Notes: generated by a model not told the origin, from the letters alone. DNA of 64,000 nucleotides from Semisulcospira habei (GCA_036245525.1 BTPG01000004.1:53027960-53091959), one strand, 5' to 3'. Counted from the first letter of the stretch, positions 29,887 through 40,613 are shown. Translations and numbers: made by a program.

Positions 29887-30284
29887 TCTATCTAATCTAT
29901 CTAATCTATCTATCTATTCTAATCTATCTATCTAATCTAATCTATCTAATCTATCTATCTTATCTAATCTATCTTATCTATCTTATCTAATCTAATCTAT
30001 CTTATCTCATCTGATCTATCTATATATCTTATCTCATCTGATCTATCTATCTATCTTATCTCATCTGATCAATCTATCTATCTATCTTATCTCATCTGAT
30101 CTATCTATCTATCTATCTTATCTCATCTGATCTATCTATCTATCTATCTTATCTCATCTGATCTATCTATCTATCTATCTTATCTCATCTGATCTATCTA
30201 TCTATCTATCTTATCTCATCTGATCTATCTATCTATCTATCTTATCTCATCTGATCTATCTATCTATCTATCTTATCTGATCTG

Positions 30285-30321
<37 letters not shown>

Positions 30322-30657
30322 ATCTGATCTGATCTATCTATCTATCTATCTTATCTCATCTCATCTGATCTATCTATCTTATCTCATCTGATCTATCTAT
30401 CTATCTTATCTCATCTGATCTATCTATCTATCTATCTTATCTCATCTGATCTATCTATCTATCTTATCTCATCTGATCTATCTATCTATCTATCTTATCT
30501 CATCTGATCTATCTATCTATCTTATCTCATCTGATCTATCTATCTATCTATCTTATCTCATCTGATCTATCTATCTATCTATCTTATCTCATCTGATCTA
30601 TCTATCTATCTATCTTATCTCATCTGATCTATCTATCTATCTATCTTATCTGATCTG

Positions 30658-30690
<33 letters not shown>

Positions 30691-32706
30691 ATCTGATCTG
30701 ATCTATCTATCTATCTATCTTATCTCATCTCATCTGATCTATCTATCTTATCTCATCTGATCTATCTATCTATCTTATCTCATCTGATCTATCTATCTAT
30801 CTATCTTATCTCATCTGATCTATCTATCTATCTTATCTCATCTGATCTATCTATCTATCTATCTTATCTCATCTGATCTATCTATCTATCTTATCTCATC
30901 TGATCTATCTATCTATCTATCTTATCTCATCTAATCTATCTATCTATCTATCTATCTTATCTCATCTATCTATCTTATCTTATCTCATCTAATCTCATCT
31001 AATCTCATCTAATCTCATCTAATCTCATCTATCTATCTATCTTATCTCATCTCATCTGATCTATCTATCTATCTTATCTCATCTGATCTATCTATCTATC
31101 TATCTTATCTCATCTAATCTATCTATCTATCTTATCTCATCTAATCTATCTTATCTCATCTCATCTATCTATCTTATCTTATCTCATCTAATCTCATCTA
31201 ATCTCATCTAATCTCATCTAATCTCATCTAATCTCATCTAATCTCATCTCATCTCATCTCATCTAATCTCATCTAATCTCATCTTATCTCATCTTTATCT
31301 CATCTTATCTCATCTTATCTCATCTTATCTCATCTTATCTCATCTGATCTCATCTTATCTCATCTTATCTCATCTGATCTCATCTGATCATCTAATCTCA
31401 TCTTATCTCATCTGATCTCATCTATCTATTTTTCTATCTAATCTCATCTGATCTCATCTATCTATCTTTCTATCTAATCTCATCTGATCTCATCTATCTA
31501 TCTTTCTATCTAATCTCATCTGATCTCATCTATCTATCTTTCTATCTAATCTCATCTGATCTCATCTATCTATCTTTCTATCTAATCTCATCTGATCTCA
31601 TCTATCTATCTTTCTATCTAATCTCATCTGATCTATCTATCTGATCTAATCTCATCTGATCTCATCTAATCTCATCTAATCTCATCTGATCTCATCTGAT
31701 CTCATCTGATCTCATCTAATCTCATTTTATCTCATTTTATCTCATCTGATCTCATCTAATCTCATCTAATCTCATCTTATCTCATCTGATCTCATCTGAT
31801 CTCATCTGATCTCATCTGATCTCATCTGATCTCATCTGATCTCATCTTATCTCATCTTATCTCATCTTATCTCATCTGATCATCTAATCTCATCTTATCT
31901 CATCTGATCTCATCTATCTATCTTTCTATCTAATCTCATCTGATCTCATCTATCTATCTTTCTATCTAATCTCATCTATCTATCTTTCTATCTATTCTCA
32001 TCTGATCTCATCTATCTATCTTTCTATCTAATCTCATCTGATCTCATCTATCTTTCTATCTAATCTCATCTGATCTCATCTATCTATCTTTCTATCTAAT
32101 TTCATCTGATCTATCTATCTGATCTAATCTCATCTGATCTATCTATCTGATCTATCTATCTGATCTAATCTCATCTGATCTAATCTCATCTGATCTAATC
32201 TCATCTGATCTAATCTCAGCTGATCTAATCTCAGCTGATCTATCTGTCTATCTATCTAATCTCATCTGATCTATCTATCTATCTAATCTCATCTGATCTA
32301 TCTGTCTATCTAATCTCATCTCATCTGATCTATCTCATCTGATCTATCTCATCTGATCTATCTCATCTGATCTATCTCATCTGATCTATCTCATCTGATC
32401 TATCTCTCTATCTCTCAAGCAATCAATCAATCAATCTATCTATCTATCTCATCTGATCTATCTATCTATCTCATCTGATCTATCTAATCTATCTCATTTA
32501 TCTCATCTCATTTATCTCATCTCATCTATCTCATCTCATCTATCTGATCTCATCTGATCTCATCTGATCTCTCTATCCTAATCTAATCTTATCTATCTAA
32601 TCTTATCTATCTAATCTATATAATCTAATCTTATCTATCTCATCTCATCTCATCTCATCTATGTATCTATGTATCTATGTATCTATCTATCTATCTATCT
32701 ATCTAA
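29887..32706. repeat. ATCT-type satellite of 2.8 kb with higher-order structure
   Basis: Made of ATCT, CATCT and GATCT words. At least one longer block is repeated: the CTTATCTGATCTGATC landmark occurs at 30272 and 30645, a 373-bp offset with matching surroundings. Later parts switch to CATCTAATCT, CATCTGATCT and TTTCTATC word types. It lies in host intron 4. The section 32707-33172 shows no feature. Confidence 0.9.
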
Positions 32707-33175
32707 TACGATTTACTTTCAAGAAACTCAAACAATGTGTCAGTTTTGCTTTACAGTCGTAAAAATTCGGATTTTTTCATGAAATGACTGAGTTTACATC
32801 CCTAAATGTGCCCCAGATATATTCAGCCCAGTGTAGGAAAGATCCATTCTTACGTGAATGAGTAACTGACTTGACCAAGTCTTCAAACCTGAAACAGCGT
32901 AGGCATGCATGAAGTCTGCATGCTTGTCCTCGATATTGAAATCTGGCCGTTTCTCTCCGGGGTTCTATTAGGGTATTAAAATGGCTTGTTCTTTGTCTTT
33001 TCAGCATTTTCCCCCCACATTTGTACATCAAAAGCTAAAAATCATAGGAGTTAAGTCAAAATAGGAAATACTTGGTCAGTTAGCACTACATTATAAAAGT
33101 GTTTTATGCGGAGATAGTTGGAGAAAAAACCCACAATGTTGTGCGCGCCGATGGCAAACGATCTTCAATCCGAAT

Positions 33176-33270
33176 GCGTAAAAGGCCATCGGGCCGACGT
33201 CGGACGCCGTTGGCCCGCGTACGGCTATGCGCGGGCCAACGGCGGCCGACGTCAGCCCGATGGTCTTTGC
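33176..33270. repeat. GC-rich hairpin, family H3, copy 1
   Basis: AAAGGCCATCGGGCCGACGT... pairs with ...GACGTCAGCCCGATGGTCTTT; the loop is near 33222. Related hairpins lie at 42505-42545, 44035-44092, 53948-54000 and 54880-54935. Confidence 0.75.
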
Positions 33271-33428
33271 AGACTGGGGTACCCGGGTAACAACAGTTAC
33301 CGCAACTGATGACGCCAGCGTCTGGCATTGCTTGAGGCTGCCAGTAGGCCTACCTGAGCTGTGTCTGGCGTCGGCGGTATTTGAGATGCTGGGGAGTGAA
33401 GCATCGGAATCGCGCCTGCCAAAGCTAC

Positions 33429-33488
33429 CATCATCCAGTGCAGGCGGGGGTCGCCATATGGCATTTGGGGCTGACCACTGTACATCAT
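33429..33488 (-). CDS. Host gene, coding exon 4 (60 bp)
   Basis: Acceptor TCTTGTCTTTAAGCAG precedes ATGATGTACAGTGG, and the exon ends before GTAGCT. Exactly 20 codons, phase 0 on both sides: MMYSGQPQMPYGDPRLHWMM. It continues the Met/Gln-rich theme of the end of exon 3 (QQMMFNQQ). The donor is weaker than the others. Confidence 0.68.
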
Positions 33489-33954
33489 CTGCTTAAAGAC
33501 AAGAGCACAGTTTAATCCGTGTGCGTTTCCTAAAGCCTGCGCGGTGGAGCTTTTTGGTGGAGTGCAGTGTGCGCAGTACTGGCCCCACCCTTTAAACCCT
33601 TGGTTCGTTTGCCATGGCCTAGCAAGCTGGGACGGTGGCATCGAGGTCCTCAGGTCGTAGGTTTTATATCAGACTGTCCTTGTCTTAGTCTCTGGCTCAA
33701 AAGCCTTCCCCGGAGACACGGGGGCTTTGATGTCAGGGGTTTCCTCCCTTAGCCTTTCCGCAGCCAAGCGGCCAGGCCTGCAAGGCAGCAGGGGACTCTG
33801 GGGGTCGGGGTCGTCTATGTCCCGTGCAGATGTGAACATCTGCCCACTGCCCACTGCTAATAGTTCGAAATAAATAAATAAATTTATTGTGTGGGCTTTA
33901 ATAGCCTTCAGAAGCCTATGTTCAATTAGAAAAAAAAAAAATCAATGACTCCAT

Positions 33955-34058
33955 ACAGTATGGATCGACCTAGTTAAAGGGTGGAGCCAGAATAGCTTGG
34001 CGCCTATAGGCGCCAAGCTGTTCTGGCACCATCCTTGAATTATCATGGACAATCATTA
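33955..34058. repeat. H1-type hairpin without terminal blocks
   Basis: GGATCGACCTAGTTAAAGGG through GGCGCC(TATA)GGCGCC to the mirrored arm. TTAA ends not found. Lies in host intron 3. Confidence 0.75.
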
Positions 34059-34257
34059 TTTTGTGCATGCGGTACTCTTCGTTTCAAGTTCCATTTTTTT
34101 CCCCCGTGGAATGGGCCAGCTCTTTTTGAATAGATCCATACGATCTTTGGTCTGACAAGACTTCAATGGATTGTAACAGTAATAACTCGACTTACTGTAT
34201 CCAAATACACCCCATGCCGTCCGATAAGGTCCAAACTGACTCGGCACAGATCAGCCT

Positions 34258-34345
34258 GCACACTTAACCATTGAGCGCCGAGAAAAATAGAACACCGACC
34301 AACTGCACGAGGCATAGATCCTCATGAGCCCCCGCAATTGGGGGA
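34258..34345. repeat. Hairpin H2, left half only
   Basis: CTTAACCATTGAGCGCCGAG and the GAGGCATAGATCCTCATGAG arm are present; the right arm is replaced by G-rich sequence. Confidence 0.6.
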
Positions 34346-34675
34346 AGGGGGGGGGGTGCGATTCAAAACATCCCAGAAAAGAAATTTGTTATAGCATTTT
34401 AAAGAATTTTGGGTGTGGGGGTGGGGTGGGGGGCGGAAGCAAGGGGTATGCGTGTGTTAAGACTCTCACCATACCCCAAAATATCAAACAGGGGGACGGG
34501 GGGGGGGGGGGGGGGTTCCAAACATCCCCAAAAGGTTATTTGTTATAGCATTTAGCCGGGGGGGGGGGGGGGGTTTCAAACATCCCAAAAAGGTTATTTG
34601 TTATAGCATTTTAAACAATTTCGGGTTCGGGGGAGGGGGGATCCGGAACCCCTGTAACCCCCCCCCCCCCCAGAT
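34340..34675. repeat. Degenerate tandem repeat with long G and C runs
   Basis: The phrase AAACATCCC...AAGG/GAAATTTGTTATAGCATTT recurs three times (34366, 34522, 34578), each near a run of G (34495-34515, 34558-34574), then a C run. Several G runs on the plus strand could form quadruplexes. Confidence 0.75.
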
Positions 34676-34699
34676 TCGCGCCTGCGAAGTACCAATTAC

Positions 34700-35045
34700 C
34701 TGCTGGTTGAACATCATCTGTTGGTTGAACATCTGTTGCTGGTTGAACATTTGTTGCTGGTTGAGCAAGGGCTGAGCAGTACTGTTGTTCACCGTCGGCT
34801 GATGCCAGGACTGCGCGTGACGAGATGAGGCGCGACTCGTATTCTGCGACACCTTCTTCAGAACAGACACCGTCATGTCAACACCGTCGAATCGGGGTGC
34901 GCTGGCTCGTCTCTCTTTGGTCGTATTGTCCAGAGTTGAGGGGAAAATGTTGACGGTGCCCGAGTTGCTCTCTCGTCTCATTTTGCCCGGGACGACATCA
35001 GCTTCGTCGTGGCCTCTTTGAGCCAGCCTAGTACTCTCCTCCGGC
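34700..35045 (-). CDS. Host gene, coding exon 3 (346 bp)
   Basis: Acceptor TTAATCTGTGCAG ends at 35046 and the donor CAG|GTAATT starts at 34699. The exon has one leading base plus 115 codons; the leading base completes a codon with the two bases ending exon 2. The reading frame is open: PEESTRLAQRGHDEADVVPG at the start, then a Ser/Thr-rich part and a Gln/Met repeat (NQQQMF units) at the end. The MRRESN methionine at 34981 is internal. Phase agreement on both sides supports the model. Confidence 0.8.
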
Positions 35046-35394
35046 CTGCACAGATTAAGATTAACAATGAATGGAGGCTACACACATCAAGTAGTGATCT
35101 GGATAACAGAAACTTACCTGATTGAACTTTGAATCGTTTGTTCGAGTTGTTTCTCGCTTTCCTTCATACTTGATTAAAACTTCAATTGTTTGAGTTGTTG
35201 AATTTTTTCTTTACGCCTTTTTTCAGTTCTTGGAAGCAGCGCTAGACCAAACAGTCTGATGTTTGCATTTGCTTCCCCTTAAGGTTGCAGTACTCTGCAA
35301 CTGTTTTCGCGTAAACTGCGTCACGACAGTTGATTAGCGTGACCGGCTATTCAGAGCATGAGGCTGCCGAGAAAAACTGACCACCACTCATCTG

Positions 35395-35462
35395 CAAGAG
35401 GTATAGATCCTCAAGAGCCCCCGCAACATCGGGGGCTCATGGGGATCTATGCCTCTTGCTAA
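35395..35462. repeat. Hairpin H2, copy with both arms
   Basis: GCAAGAGGTATAGATCCTCA to GATCTATGCCTCTTGC with a GCCCCCGCAAC/ATCGGGGGC core. Outer sequence CCGAGAAAAACTGACCACC resembles the other H2 copies. Confidence 0.8.
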
Positions 35463-35511
35463 AACCAGGTTGAGTCCATTATCCTTTGACGGCTGGCGAT
35501 CTTTCATGTTG

Positions 35512-35531
35512 NNNNNNNNNNNNNNNNNNNN
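35512..35531. other. Assembly gap (20 N)
   Basis: Run of N inside host intron 2; nearby distances are uncertain. Confidence 1.
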
Positions 35532-35575
35532 AATTGACGGGCATTTCCAATTTGCGTCCACGGACAGCGATGCGA

Positions 35576-35789
35576 TTAACTCATTGTACCCCAACACCGA
35601 AATCCCCAAATGTTGCCGTTGTCCTCTGAAGACTGCATTGCAGTGCAGGACACAGATCGACCACGATAGTTCAAGGGTGATGCCAGAATAGCTTGGCGCC
35701 CATAGGCGCCAAGCTATTCTGGCATCACCCTTGAACTATCATGGTCGATCCCTATCTTGCTGTGGTGTGTCTGGGGCAGAATGAGTTAA
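35576..35789. mobile_element. H1 hairpin MITE, full copy
   Basis: TTAA at 35576-35579 and 35786-35789, CTCATTGTACCCC and GGGGCAGAATGAG ends, palindrome at about 35655-35750. It lies in host intron 2. Confidence 0.88.
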
Positions 35790-35868
35790 ACCACAAGCAG
35801 CATGTGCCTGGGCTAACCAAGGCTATCGCCAGACCGAGAACCTATTGCTGACTGGGACGGACACGTAC

Positions 35869-36140
35869 CTGGAGTAAGTCGAACTTGCCGATGTGTTGTC
35901 TCTGCCATTCCGTGGAACGCCGGCAGGCGCCTGGCCCCATTCGTTCTGTTGGCGTCCACGGCTATGGTCGGGCACTGACCTGCAGTCAGCGGTGGGGGCT
36001 GGGGCTGAGGAGGGTTTGGGATTGAGGGAGGGGAGCGGGGGGAGAGAGCCGGTAGTGGTGGGGTGGGGGGAAGAAGGGGTGGTGGTGGCAAGGGTTCCAA
36101 GGCCGGACGATCCCGCGTTGACCAAGTCCGTGTCATTCGT
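35869..36140 (-). CDS. Host gene, coding exon 2 (272 bp)
   Basis: Acceptor GTGCCGGTTTGCAG and strong donor CAG|GTACGT (intron starts at 35868). It has ninety codons plus two bases, matching the single leading base of exon 3. The protein is Pro/Ser/Thr-rich (TNDTDLVNAGSSGLGTLATT...), then Gln/Asn/Arg (GRQQNEWGQAPAG). No domain recognised. Confidence 0.78.
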
Positions 36141-36192
36141 CTGCAAACCGGCACCATCGTTATCACTGAGTCACGGTTATCGTCATCACTGA

Positions 36193-36245
36193 TCATGATC
36201 ATCGACACCACTACCACCACCACCACCACCTTCATCGCCACCGAC
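36193..36245. repeat. Short trinucleotide repeats (CAC/CAT)
   Basis: (ACC)n followed by (CAT)n-like units just upstream of exon 2 on the minus strand. Confidence 0.7.
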
Positions 36246-36474
36246 GTCAACATCATCATCGTCATAGCAAGTCATTATTGACCAGTAAAATAACGTGGTT
36301 GTGTTTAACCAATATACTGATAACAGTTAAAAGCTGCAAATTTGTACACTGCCAAATGCAAGCTACATTGTCTCGTTTCAAGACAAGTCTTTATAGATAT
36401 CCGACATCACTCAAATAATATCTAGTTATACGTAGACACACGAATGTACGTATATATTCTAACAATCATGTGTA

Positions 36475-36477
<3 letters not shown>

Positions 36478-36522
<45 letters not shown>
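36478..36522. repeat. (TG)n microsatellite with a flank repeated in inverse at 53645-53803
   Basis: The flank 36387-36475 (ATCTAGTTATACGTAGACAC...) reappears inverted at 53705-53803, again beside a dinucleotide run, so it is a dispersed repeat. Confidence 0.8.
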
Positions 36523-36525
<3 letters not shown>

Positions 36526-36689
36526 AGTGGACTATATATTTTGTATCACTGTGCATTGATGTCCCTGTTTTATGTACATTTTGAACTTAGTTTGTCGTAG
36601 TTGTAGCAACGGCAGGTACAAAAAATGACATAGTCACTGACTGTTAATATCTTCACAGTTGTAAAATAAAGATTCATCGATTCATTGAT

Positions 36690-36845
36690 AGTACTTACAG
36701 ATAAGAATATAGACCAATGGCTTTAGTTCAAGGGTGGTGCCAGAATAGCTTGGCGCATAGAGGCGCCAAGCTATTCTGGCACTACCCTTGAACTATTTTA
36801 GTCAAACGTATTTCACACACTGGTGTATTCCGAATGATATGGATT
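36690..36845. repeat. Hairpin repeat, H1 variant subfamily B, copy 2
   Basis: TTTAGTTCAAGGGTGGTGCC around GGCGCATAGAGGCGCC, same flanks as the copy at 9020-9240. Confidence 0.8.
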
Positions 36846-37050
36846 AAATTACACGTGTACACACACACACACGTTCACGCACGCGCGTAAAGTCTGCGAG
36901 ATGTTTGATGAATATCAGCCCCATTCAACTGCTGCCGCCGTTACATAGCAAAAGCCAGCATGTCCATTTTTGATAAAAAGCGAGATCTTCATTCTTGTAC
37001 AATGAAAATCTCGCTTTTCTCACATAATTTATGGACATACCTTTTACCAT

Positions 37051-37179
37051 TTAACCCCATTATCGCCCTACAACAGGAGATGGATCGACCATGATAATTC
37101 AAGGGTAGTGCCAGATGGCACACAGTCGTTGGGTTGCTCATTCAAAATCTGTGAAATGCTGTGGGGTTAAATGGGTTAA
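37051..37179. mobile_element. H1-related MITE (subfamily C) lacking one hairpin arm
   Basis: TTAA at 37051-37054 and 37176-37179 with ACCCCAT and ATGGG ends. Only the left arm to GTAGTGCCAGAT is present; the mirrored arm is deleted. Confidence 0.72.
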
Positions 37180-37610
37180 CGCCAACATGCCCTCGGCAAG
37201 CCCTGGCTTTCGCGATGAATTGAACACCACACGGAGGGCCCGAGACAATGAATTTCAAGACGCCGGTCGGCGGCGCGTCACCGAGTCGCGGCGTTCAGTG
37301 ACTGACGTACAGCCTGCGAGCAAAAGAGCAAAAGGTCCGCGGGCCGATACCAGGCGCAGCAAGCAGGCCCGAGTAACAAAGCCTTGCGCGAGGTCGGCCC
37401 GCCGTTTTGCCTAGCGTTGGCTTACTGTAAGCCTGCGGTAGGTTTGACTGACAGAAAAGCCAATGGGCGACACACGACAGTGAAACGGCCTTGCACAAAT
37501 AAAATCGGACGCAGAACGGATGCACTTTAGGCGCGCATATTAACCCCTCGACTGCCCCTCCCCCTCCCCCGGGTCTGCCCTGGGGGACTTGGGTGGGGTT
37601 AACTACTTTT

Positions 37611-37925
37611 TAGTTCCCAGGGTCACCCTGGTCAGCCCCACAGGGTGGGTTTTCCCCTCTATTCTGGGGCATGCGTTTCTGTCTACCCTTGGTCCATTCA
37701 CCTGTATTTTCCTTTTTTAAACTCTCCCTACTGTCTGCGCTGCCTGTAGCTCTTGATGTTGGATGTGTGTTGCGAAATGGTCTTAGCTTTATTTAGCGTA
37801 TTAGACCGGCTGGCGACCAACATTCAATATTCTGTTTATTTTTTTTTTTTCACAACTGAAGCAGTGCAGGCACGTCCTGAGAAAGTCTTGTTGCTTTCGG
37901 GACGTTAAGCAATGTACAATTAATC
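37611..37925 (+). mobile_element. SINE-like retroelement, copy 2 (no MITE inside)
   Basis: Matches 3597-4140 without the H1 element. Ends GGGACGTTAAGCAATGTACA with a CAAT-like tail. It serves as the empty-site reference. Confidence 0.6.
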
Positions 37926-37974
37926 AATCCCTCGACTGCCGGGGGCAATTAGACGAACGCTATACCCATCCGCA

Positions 37975-38040
37975 ATTGACATAAATCCTCATGAGCCCCC
38001 GCTGTCGCGGGGGCTCATGAGGATTTATGTCTCTTGTTAG
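37975..38040. repeat. Hairpin H2, near-perfect copy
   Basis: GACATAAATCCTCATGAGCC to GCTCATGAGGATTTATGTC around GCCCCCGCTGTCGCGGGGGC. Confidence 0.85.
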
Positions 38041-38354
38041 TCCTGTGTTCTTTGTGCCCACGTCTGGTCCCGTTTCATGTGCGTTCTTCTCGCGAATGTC
38101 GGTCAGTGGGCAGTGGTTTCAGACGCGAAATCCTCGCCCACTGGCAGTCAATGGGCTAAGGATACTTGCATAGCAACGGATTGTCCTGCCATGGAAAAAA
38201 ACACAAAACACCTCCCCCCCCCACCCCCCAACAACCACCACGGGCTTGTACAATATCACGTCCGTTGAAAGGGTCGAGTAAATCAAAGAAGCACAGTGGC
38301 AATACGCCTGAATTTATCCGTGTTCAGGCCGGACTCCACAAATAATAGCTGGAC

Positions 38355-38700
38355 GTTAAAGTACCATTACGCATAAATCTGGAGACACATTTCAGCACTA
38401 TTTGTGTTTGTTATGGCTTGTCGACAGACCTAATGAACTTTAACAGCAGTTTGGACACGCAGCAAAAGCACACGCGTAATCGCACTTATTTATTCTGCGC
38501 AGCCGTTAGCGTGTCAATCTATTTTTAGCTGTTTCTCGCACTGACAGCGATGTATTTCTAGAACGGAGTGGAGTCATTGTCAGGTTACTTGATAAAGACG
38601 ACGGGTGCTAAACTGGATTGTCCTGTGTCTAAATGAACCATAACTAGACCTGTATGTAGTGTTTCGTAACCATCTGTTACAGTAGAGTTTGTTTGGCGGT
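38355..38700 (+). repeat. Dispersed repeat of about 370 bp, copy 1
   Basis: From AAAGTACCATTACGCATAAA to the AACCATCTGTTACAG region. Other copies: 40634-41010 (reverse), 44820-45185 and 55670-56035. A fragment lies at 38843-38935. No coding content; class unknown. Confidence 0.7.
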
Positions 38701-38937
38701 TGTGAGCTTGTAAACACGAACTAATCAACGGGTACGTAGTACATAGTAACTGCATGATAGTTATATACGGATACTAACATAATGCCAGATACTGACATAA
38801 AAATCGAATTTAGTATAATGCCGGATACTGACATAACGGATATTTAAAGGCCCACTACTGCCGTAACTGTTCAATGATACATTTCTGTGACAGATTACAA
38901 AACGCTACACACAGGTCTAGTTATGATTCATTTAGAC

Positions 38938-39131
38938 AACTGACTCATTCAGCCTTGGCACACCACAGCAAGACATGGATCGAGCATGATAGTTCAAGGA
39001 TGATGCCAGAATAGCTTGGCACAACCCTTGAACTATCATGCTCGATCTGTCTCTAGAATTGTAATACAGTCCTCAGAGGGCAACTTACAAATTTGGGGAT
39101 TTCGTTCCTGGGGTAGAACTGAAGCGTTAAC
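38938..39131. repeat. H1-type hairpin MITE, diverged
   Basis: Palindrome GGATCGAGCATGATAGTTCA...TTGAACTATCATGCTCGATC with a shortened core; outer parts CTCATTCAGCC and GGGGTAGAACTG. Confidence 0.72.
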
Positions 39132-39149
39132 ATAATAACGGATACTTAC

Positions 39150-39254
39150 GTCATACAGATCCTGCTGCGCGACTATTCTCTGGGCTACAGCCGCTTTTCG
39201 TTTTCGGGCCCCGGTCAGATTCTGCCCTGCGTTCGGCTGCTGCTCTTGTGACAT
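39150..39254 (-). CDS. Host gene, first coding exon (35 codons)
   Basis: ATG at 39254; reads MSQEQQPNAGQNLTGARKRK... and ends LYD at a perfect donor GAC|GTAAGTATC (intron from 39149). Phase 0 fits exon 2. Across the model the intact protein would be about 948 residues: a Gln/Arg/Lys-rich N-terminus, Ser/Pro-rich middle, Gln/Met repeat, a more ordered block in the last exon (RVQKFLDVPKHRLMSAVETK) and an acidic end. I do not recognise the family; it looks nuclear by its basic motif. A further 5' untranslated exon may exist. Confidence 0.7.
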
Positions 39255-39430
39255 ATTTCTAATACAACACACTGGCAAGCACTGATCCGATAAAAAACCT
39301 ACTGTCACGAGTCACAATATCCTGTAGGGGATCCCGGCACCGGCCCGCACGAGTAAACTGCAGTTTGTGTGACCGACACACCTTACATACACTGGTTGAC
39401 AGCTGGTGTTACTTGAAACACAACCCCATC

Positions 39431-39495
39431 GCAAGAGGCGTAGATCCTCATGAGCCCCCGCAGTTGCGGGGGCACATGAGGATCTATGCCTCTTT
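39431..39495. repeat. Hairpin H2, near-perfect copy, upstream of the host start codon
   Basis: GCAAGAGGCGTAGATCCTCA against TGAGGATCTATGCCTCTT with GCCCCCGCAGTTGCGGGGGC core, about 180 bases upstream of the host ATG. Confidence 0.83.
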
Positions 39496-40029
39496 CTGAG
39501 AATGTTTAGACGCGGGTCATCCGCACGAAGAGGAGGTCGTGGGTTGTTCAGTGCAGTTTTCATGGTTCACATCGACTCTCAAACGTTTGAGTTGTGTTCA
39601 CGTGCGCAACTGACAGCCGCACCGACGAAAAGTACAGTCGAGATTACACACTACAAATGGATTTACGTGGGTGCTGGTCTGTAAATTTGAATCTTACGGT
39701 CTATAGCCGCAAGGCCAAATATTAAAATGTTACAGACTAGCCTGCAGACATTGTGGCTACCGTTGGCAGGGTAGATTTTTGCCGGCGAGATTTCTCACAG
39801 AATCACACTAATACTCGGATCAACTGCTGCGAATCGTCCTCTTCCCAGCCTGCCGAGGTACCTAACATACATACCATTATTCATACTCAAACAACACCAT
39901 CAATAACACGAACAAGAACAAGAACAACCAACCAAGCAACCAACCAACCAAGTTAAAAAAAAAAACCTAACTTAAGCTAAACGAACTGAACCGAACCGAA
40001 CCCAACTCAACCTAACCTGACCTGACCTA

Positions 40030-40613
40030 ATCTAACCGCTAACCTTTAACTTATCTATCTCTATCTATCTATATCCCGTAGTCTTGCCGACCGTTGGGGC
40101 ACCACTGATGACTTGGCAACCAGCTCCCTCCATTCCTCTCTGTTCTCTGCTATTCTCAGCGTATCGCCCAGCTTCAGTCCTGTCCACTCTGAGATATTGT
40201 CCTCCCATCTTTTCCTCTGTCTTCCTCTCCTTCGTCCTCCTTGCACAGTGCCTTGCAGGATTGTTTTGGCAAGCCCTGCTGAGCGCGTGACATGCCCATA
40301 CCACTTCAGTTTGCGTTTTCTCACAATGGCTAATAAGTCTTCATAGGGCCCGATGGCTTGCCTGATTCTGCTTCCCACTTCCTCGTTTGTGATGTGATCT
40401 CTGTATGAGATGCCAAGCAGCCTTCGAAAACATCTCATTTCAGTGGCTTGTATCGTCCTTTCAAGGTCAGCTGTGAGGGTCTATGACTCGCAGGCATACA
40501 AGAACACTGAGATGACTAAGGAGCGCATCAGTCTGATATTGGAGCAGAGTATGATGTTTCTGTCCTTCCATATGGTTTTCAATCTTGTCAGTGCTGTTGT
40601 TGTCTGCCTTTAA
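40030..40613 (-). pseudogene. 5'-truncated non-LTR retrotransposon, C-terminal part of reverse transcriptase protein
   Basis: Minus-strand frame from about 40613 down to 40061. LKTIWKDRNIMLCSNIRLMR, then FLYACES followed by an in-frame TAG where the family normally has Trp, then RCFRRLLGISYRDHITNEEV and LKWYGHVTRS, GGRRRGRQRKRWEDNI. These are typical of the tail of RTE/CR1-like ORF2 proteins. The 3' side (plus-strand 40050-40078) runs into TATC-type units, a usual retroelement tail. Short, stopped, not functional. Confidence 0.82.

Noticed and set aside
29887..32706. Possible CRISPR-like array
   Set aside because: The units are simple ATCT words with no distinct repeat and spacer pattern, in an animal-type genome.
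33567..33854. Short frames with SLWLKSLPRRHGG-type sequence near 33700
   Set aside because: Lie in the host intron, no splice or domain support.
39960..40060. Telomere-like AACCTAACCTGACC words
   Set aside because: Degenerate and short, with no run of a clean TTAGGG unit; adjacent to a LINE 3' tail.
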